64,000 bases of DNA from DSBG01 sp049975365. GTDB taxonomy: Bacteria > Desulfobacterota > Desulfomonilia > UBA1062. The DNA lies in the NCBI GenBank assembly GCA_049975365.1, contig JBNGDS010000005.1, positions 12,996-76,995 on the forward strand, read 5' to 3'. The notes beneath the pieces are model-generated. The model was given only the letters and a program-made list of their open reading frames with translations, was not told where the DNA came from and made no database searches. Positions 8,526 to 16,170 of this stretch are shown here, in pieces. Position numbers and translations under genes: made by a program. Positions within the stretch are counted from its first letter, which is position 1, and each line of letters opens with the position of its first letter.

Positions 8526-9407
8526 ATGGGGCTGGACAGCACAGTGCCCGGTGATGAGGGTGTTCCCCGCAGCATGATCTGCACCCCGGAAGCCATTTCG
8601 CCTGGCATGATCAGGGGATTCCGAGATCTCGTCTACCACTACTACAGAGAGCAGGGGAGAACCTTTCCCTGGAGGGAAACCACAGACCCGTATCGCATCC
8701 TCGTCTCCGAGATCATGCTCCAGCAGACGCAGACCGAGCGGGTCATTCCGAAGTACCTGGAATTCCTGGATGCCTACCCGGATTTTCCGACACTTGCACG
8801 GGCACAGAAGAGGTCAGTGCTTGCCCTGTGGAAAGGGCTCGGATACAACCGAAGGGCCCTTGTGCTTCTGGAGATCGCGCAGAAGGTCATGGAAGACTGT
8901 TCCGGCAGGCTTCCCGCATCCAGAGAGGAACTTCTTTCGTTTCCCGGGATCGGACCATCCACTGCAGGGGCGATCATGGCCTTTGCCCACAATGTACCGG
9001 AGGTGTTCATCGAGACCAACATCCGCAGGGTGTACATCCACGTTTTCTTTCCGGGCCAGGAGGGGATCAGGGACAGGGAGATCCTGCCTCTAGTGGACGT
9101 TACCCTGGACAGGGACAACCCCCGCCAGTGGTATACCGCCCTCATGGATTACGGCGTCATGCTCAGGAAACGTACGGACAACCCCAACAGGAGGAGCGCA
9201 CACTACGCGCGGCAGGGGGCATTTGAACACTCTACCAGGCAGATCAGGGGAAGGATCCTTGCAGCTCTCCTCGAAAAATCTCCCAGGGAAGGTGATGACC
9301 TCGCCAGGGGAATAGGGGCAGATCCCCGCAGAGTGGGAGAGATCATTACGGCACTGGAAACAGAGGGGTTCATCACCCGGAGAGGGAAAAAGATCGATCT
9401 GGCCTGA
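8526..9407 (+). CDS. MutY-like adenine DNA glycosylase lacking the iron-sulfur cluster
   Basis: 293 residues. The HhH-GPD core is clear: FPWRETTDPYRILVSEIMLQQ (with the catalytic Glu equivalent), LALWKGLGYNRRA and the hairpin LLSFPGIGPSTAGAIMAFA. Two features differ from classical MutY. The position of the catalytic Asp reads FIETNIRRV, so Glu replaces Asp. The four cysteines of the C-terminal [4Fe-4S] cluster are missing; after MDYGVML comes a basic segment and a winged-helix-like tail. Cluster-less A/G glycosylase relatives of this kind are known in anaerobes and archaea. Removal of A opposite 8-oxoG is the likely job, but substrate range is inferred. The ATG has GAGGT six bases upstream. 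Convergent with the next gene, four bases apart. Confidence 0.85.
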   Translation: MGLDSTVPGDEGVPRSMICTPEAISPGMIRGFRDLVYHYYREQGRTFPWRETTDPYRILVSEIMLQQTQTERVIPKYLEFLDAYPDFPTLARAQKRSVLALWKGLGYNRRALVLLEIAQKVMEDCSGRLPASREELLSFPGIGPSTAGAIMAFAHNVPEVFIETNIRRVYIHVFFPGQEGIRDREILPLVDVTLDRDNPRQWYTALMDYGVMLRKRTDNPNRRSAHYARQGAFEHSTRQIRGRILAALLEKSPREGDDLARGIGADPRRVGEIITALETEGFITRRGKKIDLA

Positions 9408-9411
9408 ACCC

Positions 9412-10008
9412 TCAGATCTCTGACTCCTGAACGGGGGGAACAGGAGATAATGCTGCCTCGAGATCCTCCCAGAATCGCGCTCGTTTCTCCGATGTGGGAT
9501 CGGACAGGGCAGGGAATTCCAGAAACGGCACGTCAATGCCCTCCCGGAGGAATTCCTCGGAGAGAATCTCTGCCATGATGCCCATGAGAACCGGATCATC
9601 CTTTCCCGGTCTGTCTTCGGGGTTGGGGGATTCGGTTCCATACTTGTTCACCTTGTGCTTCCCCCAGTGAATGCCGCAGGTCGGGCTGTTCTCAAGGCCG
9701 ATGAAGCAGCTTAACGTGTAGCGGTTCTTGATGAATTCCTTGACCATGAGCAGAGGAACCTTGAGGAGTTCCTTGCAGTGATCCCTGAAAAAGATGTTGT
9801 CGTACTGCTGACGTCCCTGAGGGTTGCGCATCAAGCCCATTGCCGTTGTCTCAGGACAGGAATACTGGATGATGCCGATATTCTTCCTCAACAGATAGTT
9901 CATCAGTTCCAAAGACAAGGGAAAATTCTGGCCAAGGATGTGAACCCTGCAGTAGGGATTGACGAGACACTGGCAGATGAGGACGATTCGTTTGTTCTTT
10001 CTGCTCAT
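9412..10008 (-). CDS. TudS/DUF523-related putative desulfidase
   Basis: 198 residues. Cysteines fall in the pattern of the DUF523/TudS group: ICQCLVNPYCR near the N-terminus, QYSCPETTAMGL (the CPE motif) around residue 50, and SPTCGIHWG around residue 120. TudS proteins bind a [4Fe-4S] cluster and remove sulfur from thiolated bases; the group related to the clostridial CD3072 protein is only predicted to do so. No neighbour in thionucleotide metabolism is visible. The 225-nt region separating it from the divergent gene at 10234 shows no clear promoter. Confidence 0.75.
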   Translation of the reverse strand: MSRKNKRIVLICQCLVNPYCRVHILGQNFPLSLELMNYLLRKNIGIIQYSCPETTAMGLMRNPQGRQQYDNIFFRDHCKELLKVPLLMVKEFIKNRYTLSCFIGLENSPTCGIHWGKHKVNKYGTESPNPEDRPGKDDPVLMGIMAEILSEEFLREGIDVPFLEFPALSDPTSEKRARFWEDLEAALSPVPPVQESEI

Positions 10009-10233
10009 ACGCTTGACCTTTCCAGCACTATGGATATCTGTCTGTTATACGCCGTGCATGAAAAAATGCAATGCCCCACTGACCATGGTAAACATGAGGG
10101 AGCTGTACGACGTCGGATACATGGCTCTGTGACAAACACCCCCGGCTGTGGTACACTGCCTATGAAATCAGTGGATACGCTTAAACCGAATGTGTATAGA
10201 GAGAGCCTGTATTGGGGAGGGAGAAGAATCAGG

Positions 10234-11628
10234 ATGAATCAGGAGACAATACGAGCATTGATCAACCCTGAGTCCATTGCACTGGTGGGAATACCGAGGG
10301 GATTCAAACCGGGAAAAGTGTTTCTGCTGGGACTGCTCGATCAGGGGTATCAGGGCAGGATCCACCTGGTGCACCCTTGTGCCGGGGTCATCGATGGAAT
10401 GACTGCGCATGCCTCCCTGATGGATGTGCCGGAATCTGTTGATATGGTCATTGTTCTGTCCCCGAGGGAGAGTGTCTGGGATGTCCTTCACCAGTGCACA
10501 CAGAAAAACGTGAAGGTCGTGGTGCTCTATACATCGGGATTCTCTGAATGGTCAGGGGAGCAGGGAAGCGAGGATGAAGCGAGTATGCGCAATATTGCGC
10601 ACTCTGGAGGGTTCAGGATTATCGGCCCGAATTGCATGGGGATCTACTGCCCGGAGGCTAGGCTTGCCCCGTTCCCGTTCATGCCGAAGCACTCAGGAAG
10701 AATCGGGTTTCTCACCCAGAGCGGATCCCTCATGACTCTCTTCATCAATACGTGTTCTGCAAAAAAACTCTTCTTCCATTCGGTCATCAGCATCGGGAAC
10801 AGTTGCGATATCGATCTGATCGATCTCATCGAGTGGATGTATTCCGAGGAGAAGGTAGGCATGATCTGCTCGTACTGCGAGGGGGTGGATGATCCCGGGG
10901 CCCTGCAGGCTGTGCTCCGGAAATTCTCCGGGAGAAAACCCCCCATCATGTGGAAAGTGGGAAACACAGACGCAGGCAGAAAGGCGGCGGCGTCTCATAC
11001 CGGATCCATTGCAGGACAGAGCCATCTTTGGGAAGGGATGTTCCGGCAGTTCGGCGTCATCCAGGTCTCGGATATCGAGGAGATGACGGATAGTGTCATG
11101 GCGTTCTCCCATCTCCCGCTGACTGGCTCCGGCAGGGTCGTCATTGTATCCGGGCCAGGTGGCCCCGCCGTTTCCGCGGCCGATGCAGTGGAACGGAATG
11201 CCTTGACGATGGCCTCTCTTTCTGGACCCACCAGACGAAGGCTGGAAAAGATTCTCCCCCCTACGGGGACATCTCTGGCCAATCCCGTAGACGTGGGGCT
11301 CGGGGCATCGTTTGAGCTGGGCTACTACCTGGATGCCCTCGAGATCCTTGTCGAAGATCCGGGCATCGATGCCATCATGGTCCTGGGGGGAGGGGCGACC
11401 GACGAACTGAATCAGGCGTATGTGGAGGGAATCCTCAGGGTGAAACAGACCTCGGACAAGCACATCATTGCCATCGCGTACCCGGGATTCATCCAGGATG
11501 AAGAGGTTCTCGTGCCCCTGTACGAGCAGGGAATCCCTGTGTACACCACACCGGAGAGGGCAATGCGAGCCTATGCCCGACTCATGGCCTTTGCCAGGTT
11601 TCAGAAGGAACGGGCTGGTTACGGGTAG
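10234..11628 (+). CDS. ADP-forming acyl-CoA synthetase, alpha subunit (stand-alone)
   Basis: 464 residues comprising a CoA-binding Rossmann domain (SIALVGIPRGFKPGK, then IIGPNCMGIYCP) and a succinyl-CoA-ligase-like domain carrying the phospho-histidine loop AAASHTGSIAGQ. This is the alpha part of NDP-forming acetyl/acyl-CoA synthetases, which make ATP from acyl-CoA, ADP and phosphate. The ATP-grasp beta subunit is neither fused nor adjacent, so it must be encoded elsewhere for activity. The frame is open far upstream (to 9778), but that stretch lies over the opposite-strand gene. I start at the ATG with GAGAAG seven bases upstream. Confidence 0.85.
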   Translation: MNQETIRALINPESIALVGIPRGFKPGKVFLLGLLDQGYQGRIHLVHPCAGVIDGMTAHASLMDVPESVDMVIVLSPRESVWDVLHQCTQKNVKVVVLYTSGFSEWSGEQGSEDEASMRNIAHSGGFRIIGPNCMGIYCPEARLAPFPFMPKHSGRIGFLTQSGSLMTLFINTCSAKKLFFHSVISIGNSCDIDLIDLIEWMYSEEKVGMICSYCEGVDDPGALQAVLRKFSGRKPPIMWKVGNTDAGRKAAASHTGSIAGQSHLWEGMFRQFGVIQVSDIEEMTDSVMAFSHLPLTGSGRVVIVSGPGGPAVSAADAVERNALTMASLSGPTRRRLEKILPPTGTSLANPVDVGLGASFELGYYLDALEILVEDPGIDAIMVLGGGATDELNQAYVEGILRVKQTSDKHIIAIAYPGFIQDEEVLVPLYEQGIPVYTTPERAMRAYARLMAFARFQKERAGYG

Positions 11629-11669
11629 TGAAGGAAATCAGGGTCGGTGTGCATTTTCTTTATTTCAAG

Positions 11670-11742
11670 TGCCCCCGGCAAGAATCGAACTTGCGACACC
11701 GGGATTAGGAATCCCGTGCTCTATCCCCTGAGCTACGGGGGC
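11670..11742 (-). tRNA. tRNA-Arg (CCT anticodon)
   Basis: A complete 73-nt cloverleaf on the minus strand: acceptor GCCCCCG/CGGGGGC, D arm GCTC..GAGC, anticodon stem CGGGA/TCCCG around TTCCTAA (anticodon CCT, reading AGG), T arm GCAAG-TTCGATT-CTTGC, discriminator A, no encoded CCA. Confidence 0.96.
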
Positions 11743-11750
11743 ATGCGGCT

Positions 11751-11779
11751 TTCTTAAACTCCCTGGCAGGAGGAGTCAA
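11751..11779 (-). promoter_or_regulatory. Predicted promoter of tRNA-Arg(CCT)
   Basis: On the minus strand: TTGACT (11779-11774), 17-nt spacer, TAAGAA (11756-11751), ending 8 nt before the tRNA 5' end. The remainder of the 11743-12014 gap has no gene I can support. Confidence 0.6.
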
Positions 11780-12014
11780 GGGGAAAATACCTCTTTGAGC
11801 TCTGTGCAGCAGAGGGCCTGCATGCGCTTCAGGAGCCGTTCTGCCGCACGTAAATGACCGAAGGGAAGCTAGCGTTCTCCCTAACATATCCCCAGCCCTT
11901 CGGGAAACTCGAGGTTCTTCTCAGGGGAGATGGGTGGGCAGTCTTTCCCAAACACTGGGACGGGTGATTTTACCTTGTGCTGGAAGGGACGGCTGCGGTA
12001 TACCCAGCCTTGGT

Positions 12015-13256
12015 ATGAATACCCCCGAGATACTCGCCCCGGCAGGGAGTTTGGAGACCCTGGAGACCGCCTGTCTCTATGGTGCGGAGGCCGTCTATCT
12101 CGGACTCAAGGGGGAAACGAACCTTCGCTCGGCAGCGCGGAATTTCAGCATCGAGGAGCTTGCGCAGGCCGTCTCCTTTGCCCATGAAAGAGGGGTCAGG
12201 GTCTACCTTGCTCTCAATACCTATCCCCACGATGATCAGCTCTCGGGCTTCCCCGAAATCATACGTGCTGCAGCTGAGGCCGGAGTGGATGCCATGATCG
12301 TCTCGGATATCGGGGTGCTGACCATGGTGAGGGAGAATGCCCCGTCCATGCAGATTCACCTGAGCACCCAGGCCAATGCGGTCAACTCTTGTGCCGTCAA
12401 CGCCTGGGCAGGGCTTGGGGTATCCCGCGTGATCCTGGCCCGGGAGCTCTCGTCCCGGGAAATTCAGCATATTCGTAAACAATGCCCGGTGGAAATCGAG
12501 ATATTCGTTCACGGGAGTATCTGCATCTCGATGTCCGGGAGGTGCCTGATCAGCGCCTATCTGTGCAACCGGGACGCGAACCGGGGTTCATGCACCCAGC
12601 CATGCAGGTGGGATTATGCCCTCCTCGAACGGACACGACAGGGCCAGTACATGCCCGTGATGGAGGAAGACGGGTATACGTTTCTCTACAACTCGAAAGA
12701 CCTTTGCCTCCTGCCGGTCATGGGAGAGGTGATGAGGCTCGGTGTTAATGGACTCAAGATCGAGGGGAGAAATAAGACCGCACTGTACGTTGCGACCGCA
12801 ACCAGCGTCTACCGAACGGCGCGGGACACATATCTCAGGGATCCCGAGCGGTTTTGTGTCCGCAGACACTGGCTGGAGGAGATCGGGAAGATCAGCAACA
12901 GGGAGTATTTCACGGGGTTTTTCAGTCAGGAGCCAGATGAGAGCGGCGTACACTATCAGTTCCAAGGGTATACCCATACCCACCACCTCGCCGCAAAGGT
13001 TCTCTCCGTTCACGGTGATTCCGTCCTGTTCGAGGCGAGGAATCCCTTGATTGAAGGGATGGATCTGGAGTGGCTCTCATCAGGAGGGGAGAGGCAGAGT
13101 TTCGTGCTCACCGATGCCATCAGAGAGGGAACGCCTGTGAAGAGAATCCGCCCCAATGAACTCTTCGAGATAAAAACCCCCTTTGTTCCAAAGCCCGGGG
13201 AACTCGTTCGGAAACCATTAAGTGAGGGGGACAAGATCCTGGAGGGGAGGGAGTAG
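12015..13256 (+). CDS. trhP: Peptidase U32 family protein, TrhP (YegQ)-like tRNA hydroxylation protein
   Basis: 413 residues beginning MNTPEILAPAGS, the standard U32 start. The signature HGSICISMSGRCLISAYL, followed by RDANRGSCTQPCRWDY, carries the conserved cysteines of U32 proteins and is closest in pattern to E. coli YegQ/TrhP. TrhP uses a prephenate-dependent pathway to hydroxylate U34 in several tRNAs. Assignment to TrhP rather than UbiU/V or RlhA relatives rests on motif resemblance and length (E. coli YegQ is ~450). The ribosome-binding site is weak. The stop directly abuts the GTG of the helicase gene, suggesting co-transcription. Confidence 0.8.
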   Translation: MNTPEILAPAGSLETLETACLYGAEAVYLGLKGETNLRSAARNFSIEELAQAVSFAHERGVRVYLALNTYPHDDQLSGFPEIIRAAAEAGVDAMIVSDIGVLTMVRENAPSMQIHLSTQANAVNSCAVNAWAGLGVSRVILARELSSREIQHIRKQCPVEIEIFVHGSICISMSGRCLISAYLCNRDANRGSCTQPCRWDYALLERTRQGQYMPVMEEDGYTFLYNSKDLCLLPVMGEVMRLGVNGLKIEGRNKTALYVATATSVYRTARDTYLRDPERFCVRRHWLEEIGKISNREYFTGFFSQEPDESGVHYQFQGYTHTHHLAAKVLSVHGDSVLFEARNPLIEGMDLEWLSSGGERQSFVLTDAIREGTPVKRIRPNELFEIKTPFVPKPGELVRKPLSEGDKILEGRE

Positions 13257-15128
13257 GTGAGATCGCGTATCCTCGATGGACTGAATGACGAACAGAGGAG
13301 GGCGGTCTGTCATGAAAGAGGCCCTCTGCTCATATTCGCAGGGGCAGGATCAGGAAAGACCCGGGTCATCGTTCATCGGGCTGCATACCTTATCGAGCAC
13401 GGGGTTCACCCTTCGGATATCCTGTGCCTGACATTCACCAACAAGGCAGCCCAGGAACTCAAACACAGGCTCCAGGGTATCCTCGGCAGGGAACCCATAG
13501 GGGTGTGGGCAGGCACGTTCCATGCGTTCGGGGCGTGGCTTCTCCGCCATGAGGCCCATCGTGTCGGGTATCCGGCTTCCTTCCAGATCTATGACGAGGC
13601 CGACCAGAGATCGCTCATCGGAAAGTGCCTGAAAGAACTGGGACTCAAGACAGAGCGGGGGCTCGATACCACGATGGCCTGGCTCATCAACATGAGCAAG
13701 GATACCCTTCGAGATATCAGCGAGATTCCACACCGTCTCCGGTTCGATCCAATGCCCGTGAGTTCCCTCTATGAACAGAAGAAGAAGCTCTCTGGGGTGT
13801 TCGATTTTGCCGATCTCCTCACAGTCCCGTGCGATCTTCTCTCACGGATGCCTGACGTGCGGGCACGGTATCAGAACCGATTTCGTCACATCCTCGTGGA
13901 TGAGTACCAGGACACGAACACCGCACAGTATACCCTGCTCATGCAGCTCATCTCACAGGAGGCGAACATCTGTGTGGTCGGAGACGATGACCAGTCCATC
14001 TATGGGTGGAGAGGGGCGGATGTTGGAAACATCCTGCGGTTCAGACATGATTTTCCCCAGGCAGAGGTTGTCATCCTTGAGCAGAATTACCGGTCCACGG
14101 AAGATATTCTGAAGGCGGCATCCACGCTGATCGCCAACAACATCTATCGCGAACCGAAGAGTCTCAGAAGCGCTCGTGGGAAAGGAAGGAACCTGGATAT
14201 CCTCGAATATTCCGATGATGAACACGAGGCAGCGTCCCTCGCACACGCCATCGACAGGGCGCTTCACGATGGGGTGAGCCCGTCTGAGATCGGTGTCTTC
14301 TATCGTATCAACGCCCTGTCGCGCCTCGTGGAAGAGGCCTTCGTGAGGAGAGGAATCCCGTATACAGTCTACGGGGGCATCAGGTTCTATGAACGCAGAG
14401 AGATCAAGGATGTCCTGGCATACCTGAGAGTCATAGCCAATCCTCACGATGAGGAGGCATTTTCCCGGGTCGTCAACACGCCACCGAGGGGAATCGGGGA
14501 GAAGACCCTTGCGGAGCTGCAGCTCTTCGCCAGGAGCAGGGGAACCGCAACATCTCTGGCGCTGAACCAAGCCCTTGAACATTCGGTGGTCAAGGGGGTC
14601 AGGGCACGGGGAGTGAGGGATGTTGCTGCGCTCATTGAAGACTTCAGAAGACAATCGGGGGAGATGGATATCGGGTTCATGATCGAGCGGATTGTTGAGA
14701 GATCGGGATTGAAGCAGGCGCTCGAGCAGGAGCTCGACGGCCCGGACAGGCTCATGAATCTCCAGGAACTCATCGCGAGCGCCTCCGGACAGACCGATCT
14801 CGTTCACTACCTGGAAGAAAAGGCCCTCATGAACCACACGGATGTCGATCCAGGGGAGAGCGTCAGTGTCATGACCCTTCACATGTCCAAGGGCCTGGAA
14901 TTCGACAGCGTGTTCATCATCGGGGTTGAGGAAGGCCTGCTGCCCCACTCCCGCTCCCTGGACACCACCCTGGACATCGAGGAGGAACGGCGGCTTCTCT
15001 ATGTCGGGATTACCCGAGCCAGGAGCAATGTGATCCTGTCCTGGGCACGCGTTCGAGCCCTGTACGGGAGGGAATCGTTCCAGATCCCCTCTGGATTTCT
15101 CAGAGAGATTCGATCCGATCTCGGGTGA
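13257..15128 (+). CDS. UvrD/Rep family 3'-5' DNA helicase (superfamily 1A)
   Basis: 623 residues with all SF1A motifs in order: Walker A FAGAGSGKTR (~residue 25), Walker B VDEYQDTN, VVGDDDQSIYGWRGAD, LEQNYRST, VMTLHMSKGLEFDSVF, EEGLLPHSRS and RRLLYVGITRAR. The protein ends soon after the last motif and lacks the ~80-100-residue C-terminal tail (RNA-polymerase-binding in UvrD/PcrA), so it is nearer to Rep in architecture. Roles in the family are replication restart and repair. The GTG start follows GGAGGGGAGGGAG and begins on the base after the TrhP stop. Confidence 0.93.
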   Translation: MRSRILDGLNDEQRRAVCHERGPLLIFAGAGSGKTRVIVHRAAYLIEHGVHPSDILCLTFTNKAAQELKHRLQGILGREPIGVWAGTFHAFGAWLLRHEAHRVGYPASFQIYDEADQRSLIGKCLKELGLKTERGLDTTMAWLINMSKDTLRDISEIPHRLRFDPMPVSSLYEQKKKLSGVFDFADLLTVPCDLLSRMPDVRARYQNRFRHILVDEYQDTNTAQYTLLMQLISQEANICVVGDDDQSIYGWRGADVGNILRFRHDFPQAEVVILEQNYRSTEDILKAASTLIANNIYREPKSLRSARGKGRNLDILEYSDDEHEAASLAHAIDRALHDGVSPSEIGVFYRINALSRLVEEAFVRRGIPYTVYGGIRFYERREIKDVLAYLRVIANPHDEEAFSRVVNTPPRGIGEKTLAELQLFARSRGTATSLALNQALEHSVVKGVRARGVRDVAALIEDFRRQSGEMDIGFMIERIVERSGLKQALEQELDGPDRLMNLQELIASASGQTDLVHYLEEKALMNHTDVDPGESVSVMTLHMSKGLEFDSVFIIGVEEGLLPHSRSLDTTLDIEEERRLLYVGITRARSNVILSWARVRALYGRESFQIPSGFLREIRSDLG

Positions 15129-15157
15129 TGAGCACCACGATCTGACGTGCCTACTCC

Positions 15158-15247
15158 CTACAGGGCAAACCCGAGAATAAGAACGAATCCAATGCCCATC
15201 AAGGTGAAGGTTGTTGCCATCAGGTGATTTTTTCTGATGATTGCCAT
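15158..15247 (-). CDS. 29-residue single-span membrane microprotein
   Basis: A short frame on the minus strand with a well-placed ribosome-binding site (GGGAGG, nine bases before ATG). It encodes a basic N-terminus (MAIIRKNHLM) followed by a hydrophobic stretch of about 19 residues ending LILGFAL-stop. The positive-inside rule predicts a cytoplasmic N-terminus and one transmembrane helix. I do not recognise a family. Similar one-helix peptides serve as subunits or regulators of membrane complexes (CydX- or KdpF-like), but no partner gene is nearby. Support comes only from the ribosome-binding site and the composition; it lies between the convergent helicase gene and a divergent response regulator. 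Confidence 0.55.
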   Translation of the reverse strand: MAIIRKNHLMATTFTLMGIGFVLILGFAL

Positions 15248-15436
15248 GGTTGTGTACCTCCCGTATGCTCTGTCTTCTTCATCAGCATATGTACTCTACG
15301 GAAAACCATGGAAGATGTACATCAGGCCCACACCGTATTTTCTCAGGACAGACACTGTATTTCACCCAGGGGGAGGACCTAGCAGCACTGCGGTTGTCCT
15401 TAGGGTGGAGAATGGTGGATCCACGCCTGTGCTCCA

Positions 15437-15465
15437 TTTACAATCCGGGTTTCCTCAGGTATAGT
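15437..15465 (+). promoter_or_regulatory. Predicted sigma-70 promoter of the response regulator
   Basis: TTTACA (15437-15442), 17-nt spacer, TATAGT (15460-15465). The predicted start near 15472 gives a ~36-nt leader to ATG 15508. The 15248-15436 stretch holds no gene. Confidence 0.65.
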
Positions 15466-15507
15466 AACAAGCGAGAAAAGAGAGATCATGCACCAGTTGG
15501 AAGAGGT

Positions 15508-16161
15508 ATGGGAACCAGGAAGAGATTAGTTATTGCAGAGGATCACACGATTCTTCGAGACGGGCTGAAGGCCCTCATTTCACTCAATACCGATCTTGAA
15601 CTCGTCGGAGAGGCATCCGACGGACTCGAAGCGGTCCGGGTCATCAATGAAAAAAAGCCGGATCTTGTCCTTATGGACCTCTCCATGCCCAAACTCAGCG
15701 GGATCGATGCGATCCGGGAAGTGAAACGGACCTGTCCGGACACGATGATCCTCGTCCTCACGGTGCACAAGACAGAGGAATACGTCCTCGCGAGCCTCAA
15801 GGCAGGTGCAAACGGCTACCTTCTCAAGGAATCCACGCACCAGGAACTCCTCAATGCCATATCCCACGTTCTGGAGGGGAAGCCCTACCTCTCCCCCGGG
15901 GTTTCGGACAAGATCATCTCAGGCTATCTCGCCGGCAAGAAAGACGAGGTCCGATCGGTGTACGACACCCTCACCCACCGGGAGAAAGAAATTCTCAAAC
16001 TCATTGCAGAGGGGCACAAGAACAAGGAGATCGCGGAGTATCTCTTTATCAGCGTCAAGACCGTGGAGAAGCATCGGGACAACCTCATGAAAAAGCTCGA
16101 TCTGCACAGTGCCTCGGCCCTTACTTCCTTTGCCATTGAGCACGGGCTCGTGGAGACATAG
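15508..16161 (+). CDS. NarL/FixJ-type response regulator
   Basis: 217 residues: an N-terminal receiver domain with acidic pocket (ED at 11-12), phospho-acceptor Asp57 in LVLMDLSMP and the conserved Lys in GYLLKEST, then a LuxR-type helix-turn-helix (LTHREKEILKLIAEGHKNKE, then KTVEKHRDNLMKKL). The ATG preceded by GAGG fits the receiver start; the open frame further upstream is not conserved-looking. It lies tail to tail with the sensor kinase at 16171, nine bases apart, which is the likely partner. It should act as a phosphorylation-dependent transcription factor with unknown targets. Confidence 0.93.
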   Translation: MGTRKRLVIAEDHTILRDGLKALISLNTDLELVGEASDGLEAVRVINEKKPDLVLMDLSMPKLSGIDAIREVKRTCPDTMILVLTVHKTEEYVLASLKAGANGYLLKESTHQELLNAISHVLEGKPYLSPGVSDKIISGYLAGKKDEVRSVYDTLTHREKEILKLIAEGHKNKEIAEYLFISVKTVEKHRDNLMKKLDLHSASALTSFAIEHGLVET

Positions 16162-16170
16162 CCCTGAGTC

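Noticed and set aside
9778..10233. Upstream extension of the acyl-CoA synthetase frame
   Set aside because: It lies antisense to the TudS-like gene, and the protein sequence there has no family resemblance; the CoA-binding domain starts at 10234.
11743..12014. Small stable RNA or riboswitch upstream of trhP
   Set aside because: The region was compared by eye with SRP RNA, cobalamin and TPP riboswitch consensus sequences; no convincing match.
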